Virus record (IMG/VR): IMGVR_UViG_3300032323_001528
Span: 1 to 20,600 of that record
Strand: one strand, 5' to 3'
Origin: a virus
Length of the DNA: 20,600 bases
The translations under genes were made by a program, and so were the position numbers. This document shows, one piece after another, positions 7,772 to 13,099 of this stretch. The notes beneath the pieces were generated by a model. That model had not been told where the DNA came from. It saw only the letters and a list, made by a program, of their open reading frames with translations, and ran no database searches. The stretch's first letter is position 1. Every line of letters begins with the position of its first letter.

Positions 7772-8031
7772 CAGTACGAATCCTCGGTCATAGCTTCCTC
7801 GATCTCGCGCTCGATGCGGCAGCGGTCGGCTCCCGTCAGTTTGCGATCAAGCCAGGCGGCTGGTCTTCCACGTCGGTCGAGCACCTCCCAGCAGCTCTCG
7901 GTGTACCCGTAATAATCCATGTCGCTGGGCGCGTTGTAGCTGTACGAGCCACTCACGCTGCTGAACTCCGTCACGCCAATCAGGCAAGGGATGCCTGCGA
8001 CGGTGCTTTCGATCTCGGCCAGGTATGTCAT
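7771..8031 (-). CDS. Hypothetical phage protein (86 aa)
   Basis: Unrecognised. The first half is beta-like and rich in Ser and Tyr (GSYSYNAPSDMDYYGYTE) and the second half is helical and charged (WLDRKLTGADRCRIEREIEEAM). Proteins of this general look, pairing a compact beta part with a 'WEVLDRRGRPAAWL' segment, occur in proteobacterial phages as conserved hypotheticals. Both ends overlap neighbours (ATGA at 8031-8028, TGATG at 7771), so start and reading frame are well supported. Confidence 0.75.
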   Translation of the reverse strand: MTYLAEIESTVAGIPCLIGVTEFSSVSGSYSYNAPSDMDYYGYTESCWEVLDRRGRPAAWLDRKLTGADRCRIEREIEEAMTEDSY

Positions 8032-8216
8032 GAGGTCACCTTCAATGCTGTGTCTTCGTCTTCGCTGTGGCTGTAAAGCTCCAGCGTGTGGCTGTGGCCA
8101 TCTTCGTCGGTCACTGTGATGCTACGGCACCAGAATGGGCTTGTCGAGCTGGCGTGAAACCGGCGCTCGCCAATCTCGATCTTGGCCACCCGGTGGATGC
8201 TGGTCTCGGTTCTCAT
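8028..8216 (-). CDS. Hypothetical phage protein (62 aa)
   Basis: Small, probably beta-rich protein (HRVAKIEIGERRFHASST, CRSITVTDEDGHSHTLELYSH). I chose the ATG at 8216 because it overlaps the upstream stop as ATGA. A GTG two codons earlier would also be in frame. The Asp/His/Glu-rich second half could bind metal, which is speculative. It is the fourth of six genes in this minus-strand operon. Confidence 0.72.
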   Translation of the reverse strand: MRTETSIHRVAKIEIGERRFHASSTSPFWCRSITVTDEDGHSHTLELYSHSEDEDTALKVTS

Positions 8217-8401
8217 TTGCACACCCCTTCACCGTTGTACGCTGGCCAACCGGCCTGGCCCTTGGTCTGCTTCCAGAGTTTGACCATCTCGCAGTATTGC
8301 TCTGCCTGGGCCTGCTCGTCCTCAAAGTCGCTCTGGCCAACCAGGCCAAGGGCTGCGATCATGGCGATGATGGCCAAAATTACGTGGTAGCGTTTGATCA
8401 T
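8213..8401 (-). CDS. Small membrane-anchored or secreted protein (62 aa)
   Basis: The start at 8401 is set by GGAGACC upstream. It gives a basic N-terminus, MIKRYH, then a hydrophobic stretch (VILAIIAMIAALGLVG) of about 16 residues, followed by an acidic soluble part containing two Cys residues. This is a signal-peptide or single-pass anchor topology, with the tail in the periplasm if exported. Phage genes of this type can act in superinfection exclusion or simply be membrane accessory proteins. No direct evidence separates these possibilities. Confidence 0.72.
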   Translation of the reverse strand: MIKRYHVILAIIAMIAALGLVGQSDFEDEQAQAEQYCEMVKLWKQTKGQAGWPAYNGEGVCK

Positions 8402-8411
8402 GATGGTCTCC

Positions 8412-8561
8412 TTAAATCTTGAACTCGTTGGCCTTGAGGAAGGCGACTTCTTCCGGTGTTGCAAGGCACAAGGCCATCATGTGCTTTTTCAGGTAAGTCT
8501 GCAGCTTGGCCCGGTTTGAAGGTGTTGGGCACTTGCGGTATGTTTCGATCAGCTTGTTCAT
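8412..8561 (-). CDS. 49-residue first gene of the small minus-strand operon
   Basis: ATG at 8561-8559 with an AAGGAG site starting 12 bases upstream, stop TAA at 8414-8412. The protein is basic and helical (MNKLIETYRKCPTPSNRAKL ... EEVAFLKANEFKI), with two Cys. It is too short for routine ORF callers. It lies about 20 bases downstream of the predicted transcription start and 10 bases before the next gene. A longer overlapping frame (8398-8619) has no such ribosome site. Function unknown. Confidence 0.65.
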   Translation of the reverse strand: MNKLIETYRKCPTPSNRAKLQTYLKKHMMALCLATPEEVAFLKANEFKI

Positions 8562-8587
8562 GGTGGCTCCTTGGTTGCGATGCCTTG

Positions 8588-8598
8588 ATCATAGCACA
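8588..8598 (-). promoter_or_regulatory. Extended -10 promoter for the 8561-7431 operon
   Basis: On the minus strand TGTGCTATGAT gives an extended -10 (TGC before TATGAT). Transcription would start near 8580, about 20 bases before the first ATG. No good -35 is visible at 17 bases. The same 11-mer occurs at 13025-13015 on the same strand. Confidence 0.6.
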
Positions 8599-8623
8599 AA
8601 CACCCACAAACGCACACAAGGAA

Positions 8624-8640
8624 TAAAAGATTATTTTATA
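8624..8640 (-). repeat. Putative operator copy A
   Basis: Minus-strand TATAAA-ATA-ATCTTTTA, about 30 bases upstream of the extended -10. It matches copy B (13027-13043) at 14 fixed positions and copy C (13051-13066) with one base less in the middle. It is partly palindromic (AATAAAA and TTTTATA arms). It also follows the end of the upstream operon, where a weak TAGGG-AAATC-CCCTA hairpin overlaps the stop codon. A repressor or activator site is inferred. Confidence 0.5.
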
Positions 8641-8650
8641 GGGGATTTCC

Positions 8651-9133
8651 CTAATCCATCAACTCAATGTCGTGCGGCCCACGCTTGCCATCCAGGATTT
8701 CATGAAGGCGCTTTTCGGTCAGCCGGTGGCAGCGCACCATCACCCTGGCTGGCAGTACATCGATCAGCTCGGCATAGTCGCTTAGGATGGAGCGCACGGC
8801 CACAATGCCCTCACCGTCAAGGCGCAGGCTTTGCCCTGCCTTGCTGCGTTTGCCTGCTTTGGCCATGGCTGTGATGGCGTCCATGAGCAGGCCGCTGCCG
8901 TCCTCGCAGACCTTCATCTCCTGCACCAGCGTTTCCACCAGGTTGATGGCGTCCGACACCAGCCGCCAGTCGTTTGGCTGCGGGTTTTCGCCTTGCTCAA
9001 GCTGGTGCAGGCCTTGGTACATCTTGGTGAGCTGGTGCGTCCGCCAAGCCTGTGGCAAAGGCTCGGTCGGGCTTGCGGTCATCTCGTCGAGCAAGGTGTA
9101 CCGCTTCGGGCGTAGCTGGCGCTTTTTTTTCAC
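8651..9133 (-). CDS. Conserved-looking hypothetical phage protein, last gene of the recombination operon (160 aa)
   Basis: Starts at a GTG that overlaps the upstream stop (GTGA) and is followed at once by a run of eight A. The N-terminus is strongly basic (KKKRQLRPKRY). The rest is helical with a small Gly-Lys-Arg-Ser loop near residue 94 and a C-terminal helix. The protein resembles, in size and in the pattern of a basic start plus long helices, a family of hypothetical proteins from beta-proteobacterial phages; I cannot assign a role. It lies furthest from the operon promoter, directly after the MazG-like gene. Confidence 0.7.
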   Translation of the reverse strand: MKKKRQLRPKRYTLLDEMTASPTEPLPQAWRTHQLTKMYQGLHQLEQGENPQPNDWRLVSDAINLVETLVQEMKVCEDGSGLLMDAITAMAKAGKRSKAGQSLRLDGEGIVAVRSILSDYAELIDVLPARVMVRCHRLTEKRLHEILDGKRGPHDIELMD

Positions 9134-9687
9134 ACGAACCCCGACAGGTCTGGAGCCTTCCAGCCCTCTGGCTTGCCGATCTTGCCGCCTGGCAGGATCA
9201 CCGGCTTGCCGTCCACCAGCTTGGCGTCGTTGCTGGCCAGCACAGCCTGGTCGGCTCCACCCTTGTCAAAGCCTGCCAGGTACGCCACACCGTTTCCGGT
9301 CACTTCGCTGTCGCAGATGGCATCAAGCGCCTCTGCCCGTCGGCCCTTTGGAATGCTTGCTTTGATCAATCCCTTTTTCAGCAAGTGGCCAAGAGAGTTC
9401 AGTTCGTGCACGATGTTGCGCAGGCGCTCTTGAATGGAACGGTCATGACCATCGTCCAGTTCGATGCACGAAAAGAACTCGGCCTTCTCTTCAAAGTCGC
9501 ATCCAATCTGCACCGCCATTGCAGAAGCCCCAGGAACCTTGCCGCAGGCCTTCAGCCAGGCCGCTGTGCGCTCAAAGTTGCTGGCTTGGGCCTCTGCCAT
9601 CAGGCGCTCGTTTCTGGCCCTCAAAAGCCTGTTTTCCTGCTCCAGCTCTGCAACGAGCATGTCCAGGTTGATTTCGTCTTCGCTCAT
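9130..9687 (-). CDS. MazG-like / PRA-PH-type nucleotide pyrophosphohydrolase (185 aa)
   Basis: Likely all-alpha NTP pyrophosphohydrolase. Residues 1-35 form a coiled coil. DFEEKAEFF (Glu66, Glu67, Glu70) matches the metal-binding EExxE of the superfamily, and LDAICDSEVTGNGVAYLAGFD supplies the second acidic helix (Asp122, Asp126). The C-terminus (LVDGKPV, then PGGKIGKPEGWKAPDL) matches the tail of phage and bacterial phosphoribosyl-ATP pyrophosphohydrolase-like proteins (DGKV.KP.GW.PPDL). In phages such enzymes are thought to hydrolyse damaged, non-canonical or alarmone nucleotides. It overlaps both neighbours by 4 bases. The substrate cannot be deduced. Confidence 0.72.
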   Translation of the reverse strand: MSEDEINLDMLVAELEQENRLLRARNERLMAEAQASNFERTAAWLKACGKVPGASAMAVQIGCDFEEKAEFFSCIELDDGHDRSIQERLRNIVHELNSLGHLLKKGLIKASIPKGRRAEALDAICDSEVTGNGVAYLAGFDKGGADQAVLASNDAKLVDGKPVILPGGKIGKPEGWKAPDLSGFV

Positions 9688-9836
9688 GGCTTGAACTCCA
9701 AAATACTGAAGGTCTTGTCGACCCGGTCAAAGAAAACCGACAGGCCTGGCCGCGACCCGCATCGCAGGGCACGGCAGGCAGCCAGGTGGATGGTGGATGG
9801 CCGAAGCATGGCCATCAGGATGTAACGCTTGTCCAT
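9684..9836 (-). CDS. 50-residue micro-protein before the MazG-like gene
   Basis: ATG at 9836-9834 overlaps the upstream stop (TGATG), and the TGA at 9686-9684 overlaps the MazG-like start (ATGA). The frame thus fills the gap exactly with coupled junctions at both ends. The protein is basic with two Cys (AACRALRCGSRPG) and a hydrophobic/aromatic C-terminal half (LSVFFDRVDKTFSILEF). No family recognised. The double junction is the main evidence that it is real. Confidence 0.6.
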   Translation of the reverse strand: MDKRYILMAMLRPSTIHLAACRALRCGSRPGLSVFFDRVDKTFSILEFKP

Positions 9837-9967
9837 CAGTAACCTCGCCAGACTCGCAGGTCAACGATCCACAAAGACAGGAAGAACTCGCCATGGGCAA
9901 AACCAACAGCGAACACCGGCCACTTGTGCATCCACAGCTCAATGCTGACCTTGGTCTCCTTCTTCAT
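9836..9967 (-). CDS. 43-residue Trp-rich micro-protein
   Basis: ATG at 9967-9965 overlaps the stop of the upstream ribbon-helix-helix gene (ATGA), and its stop overlaps the next start (TGATG). The N-terminus is charged (MKKETKVSIELWMHKW) and the middle hydrophobic (PVFAVGFAHGEFFLSLWIV), compatible with one membrane-associated helix and a basic, Trp-containing end. Function unknown; a membrane-active peptide is possible. Confidence 0.6.
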   Translation of the reverse strand: MKKETKVSIELWMHKWPVFAVGFAHGEFFLSLWIVDLRVWRGY

Positions 9968-10116
9968 GCTTTGACCTTGTCCAGCTCCAGCCGGATGTAG
10001 TGCAGCACCTGGGCGCTCAGGCTTCGGGTGTTGCGCTCGGCCTCAGCCTTGAGCTTGGCCATGATCTCGTCAGACAGGCGGACGGTCACATATTGGGTCT
10101 TGTTCTTGGTGGTCAT
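9964..10116 (-). CDS. Arc-like ribbon-helix-helix DNA-binding protein (50 aa)
   Basis: ATG at 10116-10114 overlaps the upstream stop (ATGA). The sequence has the ribbon-helix-helix pattern: a beta strand TQYVTVRLSD at residues 7-16 that would dock in the major groove, helix A (EIMAKLKAEAERN) at about 17-29, a short turn with Ser, and helix B (SLSAQVLHYIRLELDK) at about 32-47. This matches Arc and Mnt-like phage repressors, which work as dimers. It is encoded inside the operon rather than at a divergent promoter, so it may feed back on early transcription. The target is not visible. Confidence 0.75.
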   Translation of the reverse strand: MTTKNKTQYVTVRLSDEIMAKLKAEAERNTRSLSAQVLHYIRLELDKVKA

Positions 10117-10520
10117 AGGTCAATGCTCGCAATAAGTGCGTCGATGCGACCACATAAGAAGTCGGCGCGCACGGTCTGGTGGTACAGGCGCTCGGACAGT
10201 GCAGACTGTGGCGCAGATGTCTTGTTGTTCTCCTCGCGCATTTGCTTGGGGTAAGGCCGGATAAATGGCGTGAGCTTTTGCTCAAGCGCTGTCACCAGCT
10301 CCTCCTGATGCGAAAGTATTTTGTCCATTCTTTCGATGTTGACGCTGATGTTGGTCTCCTTCATGACCTCTTGCCCCAAGGCCCTGTTTGCGCCAGCGAT
10401 GGCCCCATGCCCAAGCATGCTCCGCTGCTTCATGGCCATCTGCTCAAGGTGCATATCTGGATCAAACTGGGCGTTCTGTTGTGCATAGTTGTAGTCGTAG
10501 TTAACTGGTCTTTCGATCAT
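10113..10520 (-). CDS. Hypothetical phage protein, mostly helical (135 aa)
   Basis: No recognised domain. The N-terminus is Asn/Tyr-rich (MIERPVNYDYNYAQQNAQFD). A Gly/Ala/Met segment follows, then a charged helical part (NIERMDKILSHQEELVTALEQKL) likely to form a coiled coil, and a C-terminal helix (FLCGRIDALIASIDL). It overlaps the next gene by ATGA and the previous one by ATGA. It might act as an oligomeric accessory factor in the recombination operon, but that is only positional. Confidence 0.72.
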   Translation of the reverse strand: MIERPVNYDYNYAQQNAQFDPDMHLEQMAMKQRSMLGHGAIAGANRALGQEVMKETNISVNIERMDKILSHQEELVTALEQKLTPFIRPYPKQMREENNKTSAPQSALSERLYHQTVRADFLCGRIDALIASIDL

Positions 10521-10744
10521 GCTGTCTCCTTTGCTTCTTCAAACATATCTGCAGTCGCAGGCCCACCGGCCAGCTCGATGGGAATGCCACCAGTCAGCAG
10601 GCTGACCAGATCGTCCTGGCCTGCCACCTCAATGTCGAAGCGCGTCTGCGCTGCGTGCCGGATGGCCTGGGCCTGGTTGCCTGCGCGAATCAGGCGGTGC
10701 TTGTTGGTCTCCACGTCGGTGACCAGGTAAATGCGTGTGCTCAT
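10517..10744 (-). CDS. Small phage protein of the 'RAGNQAQAIRHAA' type (75 aa)
   Basis: The start at 10744 is supported by GGAGAAACT directly before the ATG; a TTG six codons earlier is in frame but weaker. The first 40 residues (YLVTDVETNKHRLIRAGNQ, then AQAIRHAAQ) form a beta strand pair followed by a helix, a pattern I recall in many small phage hypotheticals near SSB and recombination genes. The rest is acidic. It follows SSB by 14 bases and overlaps the next gene by ATGA. It may bind DNA or a recombination protein; no proof in sequence. Confidence 0.75.
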   Translation of the reverse strand: MSTRIYLVTDVETNKHRLIRAGNQAQAIRHAAQTRFDIEVAGQDDLVSLLTGGIPIELAGGPATADMFEEAKETA

Positions 10745-10758
10745 AGTTTCTCCAGTTT

Positions 10759-11175
10759 TCAAAAGGGGATATCGTCGTCCATGTCGTCAAAGCCTGAGCC
10801 TTGCGACTGTGGTGCTGCCTGTGGTCTTGGCTGAGGTTTTGGCTGGCTGCTTGCCTGCTCGCCACCGGACACAAACTCAAGATCAACCAGGCGTGCCACC
10901 ATCTTGGTGGCCTGCGTGCCGTCGCCTTTGGTGAAGGTCTGGATGCTCACATCCTCAAGGTATGCCACGATCTGGCCACCCTTCTTGATGTATGGCGCCA
11001 GCGACTCTGCGCGTTGGCCCCACAGCGAGGCGTCAACCCACTGCGTCGGGCGCTTTCCGTCGTCGCCTTTCTTGCCGTATGTGAACGCCAGCGAGACGTT
11101 GGCCACCGCTGCCCCGCCTGGTGTGTATCGCACCTCGGCGTCTTTGCCGATGCGTGCCAGTCCGTTTGCTTTCAT
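10759..11175 (-). CDS. ssb: Single-stranded DNA-binding protein (138 aa)
   Basis: OB-fold SSB. The start MKANGLARIGKDAEVRYTPG, the VANVSLAF strand, WVDASLWGQRAESLAPYIKKG and the VSIQTF...DGTQATKMVARLVDLEF segment match the family in order. A Gln/Pro/Ser-rich linker follows from about residue 105. The acidic tail DDMDDDIPF at the C-terminus is the conserved partner-docking peptide. It would coat ssDNA during recombination and replication alongside the Erf and YqaJ products of the same operon. The ATG overlaps the upstream stop (ATGA). Confidence 0.96.
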   Translation of the reverse strand: MKANGLARIGKDAEVRYTPGGAAVANVSLAFTYGKKGDDGKRPTQWVDASLWGQRAESLAPYIKKGGQIVAYLEDVSIQTFTKGDGTQATKMVARLVDLEFVSGGEQASSQPKPQPRPQAAPQSQGSGFDDMDDDIPF

Positions 11176-11459
11176 GCTTGCTCCTTCAGTTTGTAAACCC
11201 GAACAACCCGAGCGTGGGCTGATGGGTGGGTTGCTTGACAGTATCCAATCGGCTCAAAGGCATCACCCTTAAAAACCGCGCCCCATGTGTTGGGGTGGTA
11301 GTCGGCAGGCAGCTCCACACGCTCCCTGACCTCGTTGATGGTGACTTGGCCAGTGGCCTCGGCCACCTCGATGGCCGCGGACCTGGCATAAGCCAGCCAG
11401 TCCTCGCGGCCTTTGGCAACCAACGCCAGCCCGGCGTCGCGAAGGTCGCGCCCGTTCAT
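11172..11459 (-). CDS. Hypothetical phage protein, possible winged-helix fold (95 aa)
   Basis: The start at 11459 overlaps the upstream stop (ATGA), which rejects a longer version beginning at 11534. The order is helix, helix (SAAIEVAEATGQVTINEVRERV), then PADYHPNTWGAVFKGDAFEPIGYCQATHP and a basic VVRVYKLKE end. The pattern 'GQVTINEVRERVELPADYHPNTWGAVFKG..F' resembles small phage proteins with a winged-helix-like layout linked to recombination or replication genes. DNA binding is plausible but not shown. Confidence 0.75.
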   Translation of the reverse strand: MNGRDLRDAGLALVAKGREDWLAYARSAAIEVAEATGQVTINEVRERVELPADYHPNTWGAVFKGDAFEPIGYCQATHPSAHARVVRVYKLKEQA

Positions 11460-11770
11460 GTCTGTTCTCCTATGGCTTTGAAGATTGCGGCGCTGGCGAC
11501 TTCGCAGGCTGTGTGTGCACCGAAATCTGCGCACATCGCTCTGAGCTTTTTAAGTGTCTCCAACATATCAGGCGCAGCGACAATCAGTCGAACATCGGCT
11601 TCACTGTTGAAGATCATGTATTCGTCGCATCCAGCAACTTCGCTGCCATCAGATCCAAAAATTGCTGGATTGTCGTAAAAGCCAGGCCCACAATAATCAA
11701 ACGGCTTTTCGATTGGCTTTTCATCTCCGCGAATGCCAAACATCCATGGTCCTGGTGTGTGCTTGCTCAT
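11456..11770 (-). CDS. 'TPGPW' family phage hypothetical protein (104 aa)
   Basis: Begins MSKHTPGPW and contains EADVRLIVAAPDMLETLKKLRA. This pairing (TPGPW at the start, 'RLIAAAPDLLEAL' near the end) is a widespread phage and prophage protein of unknown function. The middle is a beta-like region with Gly, Asp and Cys. It lies between the YqaJ exonuclease and a small helical gene with ATGA overlaps at both ends. Its usual location near recombination and early genes agrees with this context. Confidence 0.85.
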   Translation of the reverse strand: MSKHTPGPWMFGIRGDEKPIEKPFDYCGPGFYDNPAIFGSDGSEVAGCDEYMIFNSEADVRLIVAAPDMLETLKKLRAMCADFGAHTACEVASAAIFKAIGEQT

Positions 11771-12393
11771 GCTGCATCCTTGTAAGACTGGATGAACTCG
11801 ACCTCGCGCTCGATATCTGCTAGGAACTTGATCACCTCGATCTCCAGCTCGTTGATGGCTTTCTCATCGCGCATCACTCGGCGAATGATGAGCTGGGCAT
11901 TTTCTGGAAAATCTGGGTTGTAGGACACAAAGTCACACCACTCGCGCTCTGCCACCCAGAGCTGGCCCTGCACCTGCCAGCGGTAAGCCGATGGGCACTT
12001 TCCTGGCTCAAGGCGCAAATATTCCAGGTGCGTCTTTGGCATCGGGCACTTGTATTCGGTCATGCCGACATCGCCAACCAGACCGTCAGGACTGACCCCG
12101 ACCTGCAGCGTATCGTGCATGCAAAACCCGATCTCGGTAACCAGATGGCCGGTGTTGGCCTCGTAAGCCAGTCTGGCAAATGGCTCTCGCTCAGTTCCCT
12201 GATCCATGGCAAATGTTGTCTTGAACTCTTCGCGCACCCCGGTGATGCGCTCCAAAGCCAAGGCCGTCAGGTAAGTGGCTCGGGTTGCCCCACCACCCTT
12301 GGCCATGATGTCACTGAACTTGGAGCCGGATGGCACGCCAACACGCGCCTGCTTCCACTCGTCGGTGCCTTGGTCTGCTGTGATGACTCTCAT
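11767..12393 (-). CDS. YqaJ / lambda-Exo-type recombination exonuclease (208 aa)
   Basis: 5'-3' exonuclease of the YqaJ viral recombinase family, PD-(D/E)XK fold. The order is QGTDEWKQARVGVPSGSKFSDIM near the start, GTEREPFAR with Glu70, GVSPDGLVG with Asp103, TEYKCP with Glu113 and Lys115, and WQVQGQLWV with Gln140. These are the expected catalytic positions. It would degrade one strand of a dsDNA end to make a substrate for the Erf annealing protein encoded just upstream (ATGA overlap). Length is typical. It forms a two-component recombinase with Erf, with SSB three genes on. Confidence 0.95.
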   Translation of the reverse strand: MRVITADQGTDEWKQARVGVPSGSKFSDIMAKGGGATRATYLTALALERITGVREEFKTTFAMDQGTEREPFARLAYEANTGHLVTEIGFCMHDTLQVGVSPDGLVGDVGMTEYKCPMPKTHLEYLRLEPGKCPSAYRWQVQGQLWVAEREWCDFVSYNPDFPENAQLIIRRVMRDEKAINELEIEVIKFLADIEREVEFIQSYKDAA

Positions 12394-12977
12394 GCTGCTT
12401 CCCCTTGTGTGTCTGCTGTCTTGGCTGCCTTCTTGAGAGCTGGGCCTTGGGCTTGCCAGAAGGCTGCCTTATGGGCTGACTTGGGCAGCGCCATGAACGC
12501 ATCGGACAAAGCCTTCTCGCCTTGCATGGCAGCCTCGCGCATGGCTGGCAGGGTGGCCTTCTCAAACTCGGCGTAACCGTCCAGCACCGCAGGCGTGCGC
12601 TTGCTGGCTGCATTGCCGTCGTCGTCTTCTGGCGCAATGCCGCAGGCTGCCATCAGGCTGTAGCGGCGTGCATAGGTCAGGGCGCTGCCGTACCCCTGGG
12701 CGTCGTGCTTGACTGCTGGCACGTGCAGCTTGCCTGCGCTGTAGGTCTCACCGGACTCATGCACAAAGACCGTTTCAACAATCACCCCGGCCTCGCACTC
12801 GTGGGTTTGTTGCACCAGGGCAATGCCGTTGTTGTTGAGGCCGTCCATCACTGCCTCGACGCAGGCCGCGAGGTCTGCATACCGGCTTTTGAAGTGGGGG
12901 TTGCTGCTGGACTTCAGTGCTGGCCCGAACTCGCGCTGGGCTTTCACCAGGGCTGCTGCTATCTGCTTGATTTCCAT
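12390..12977 (-). CDS. erf: Erf-family single-strand annealing protein (195 aa)
   Basis: ssDNA annealing recombinase. The start at 12977 (MEIKQIAAALVKAQREFGPA) has an AAAGG site and lies downstream of the predicted promoter; a longer reading to 13052 would run through the promoter. SSSNPHFKSRYADLAACVEAV is the hallmark Erf motif, and GYGSALTYARRYSLMAACGI is the second conserved block. The C-terminal third is a helical low-complexity tail. It is the first gene of the minus-strand operon, about 30 bases from the predicted transcription start. It probably works with YqaJ and SSB in recombination-dependent replication or genome circularisation. Confidence 0.94.
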   Translation of the reverse strand: MEIKQIAAALVKAQREFGPALKSSSNPHFKSRYADLAACVEAVMDGLNNNGIALVQQTHECEAGVIVETVFVHESGETYSAGKLHVPAVKHDAQGYGSALTYARRYSLMAACGIAPEDDDGNAASKRTPAVLDGYAEFEKATLPAMREAAMQGEKALSDAFMALPKSAHKAAFWQAQGPALKKAAKTADTQGEAA

Positions 12978-13014
12978 CGTGTTTACCTTTCGTGGGTGGT
13001 TGTTGGTGAAACGA

Positions 13015-13025
13015 ATCATAGCACA
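13015..13025 (-). promoter_or_regulatory. Extended -10 promoter for the erf-8651 recombination operon
   Basis: Minus-strand TGTGCTATGAT, with TGC before TATGAT. At 17 bases upstream the -35 position reads TATAAA, part of operator copy B. Transcription should start near 13008, about 30 bases before the erf ATG. The 11-mer is identical to the one before the small-gene operon at 8598. Confidence 0.65.
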
Positions 13026-13026
13026 G

Positions 13027-13043
13027 TAAAAGATAAATTTATA
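13027..13043 (-). repeat. Putative operator copy B
   Basis: Minus-strand TATAAA-TTT-ATCTTTTA. It ends two bases before the TGTGCTATGAT element, so a bound protein would cover the -35 region and spacer and should repress the erf promoter. It is copy B of three similar elements. Confidence 0.55.
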
Positions 13044-13050
13044 CAGCCAC

Positions 13051-13066
13051 AATAAAAAATCTTTTA
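13051..13066 (+). repeat. Putative operator copy C
   Basis: Plus-strand AATAAA-AA-ATCTTTTA, extended to the perfect palindrome AATAAAA-AATC-TTTTATT at 13051-13068. It is in the opposite orientation to copy B and 20 bases upstream of the plus-strand -10, so it covers the -35 region of the regulator promoter. About 24 bases separate the centres of B and C. Confidence 0.55.
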
Positions 13067-13081
13067 TTTTTTTGTTGGATG

Positions 13082-13092
13082 TGTGCTACAGT
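13082..13092 (+). promoter_or_regulatory. Extended -10 promoter for the Cro-like gene and replication operon
   Basis: TGTGCTACAGT shares TGTGCTA with the two minus-strand promoters. The -10 hexamer ends at 13092 and the ATG of the next gene is at 13100, so transcription likely begins at or 1-2 bases before the start codon. A poor -35 (TTTATT) at 18 bases lies in operator copy C. Confidence 0.55.
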
Positions 13093-13099
13093 CACGGAC

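Noticed and set aside
8398-8619. 73-codon minus-strand frame overlapping the first gene of the small operon
   Set aside because: It runs over the promoter TATGAT and lacks a ribosome site, whereas the 49-codon frame at 8561 has AAGGAG.
8639-8653. TAGGG-AAATC-CCCTA hairpin as a proper terminator of the recombination operon
   Set aside because: A stem of five pairs followed by a mixed A/T stretch is too weak to call; it is only mentioned with operator copy A.
9052-9825. Plus-strand frame of 257 codons across the MazG-like gene
   Set aside because: It is antisense to coupled minus-strand genes and its product shows no known pattern.
13079-13099. Upstream ATG at 13079 as start of the Cro-like gene
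   Set aside because: It would put the -10 element inside the coding sequence; the ATG at 13100 gives a normal-sized HTH protein.
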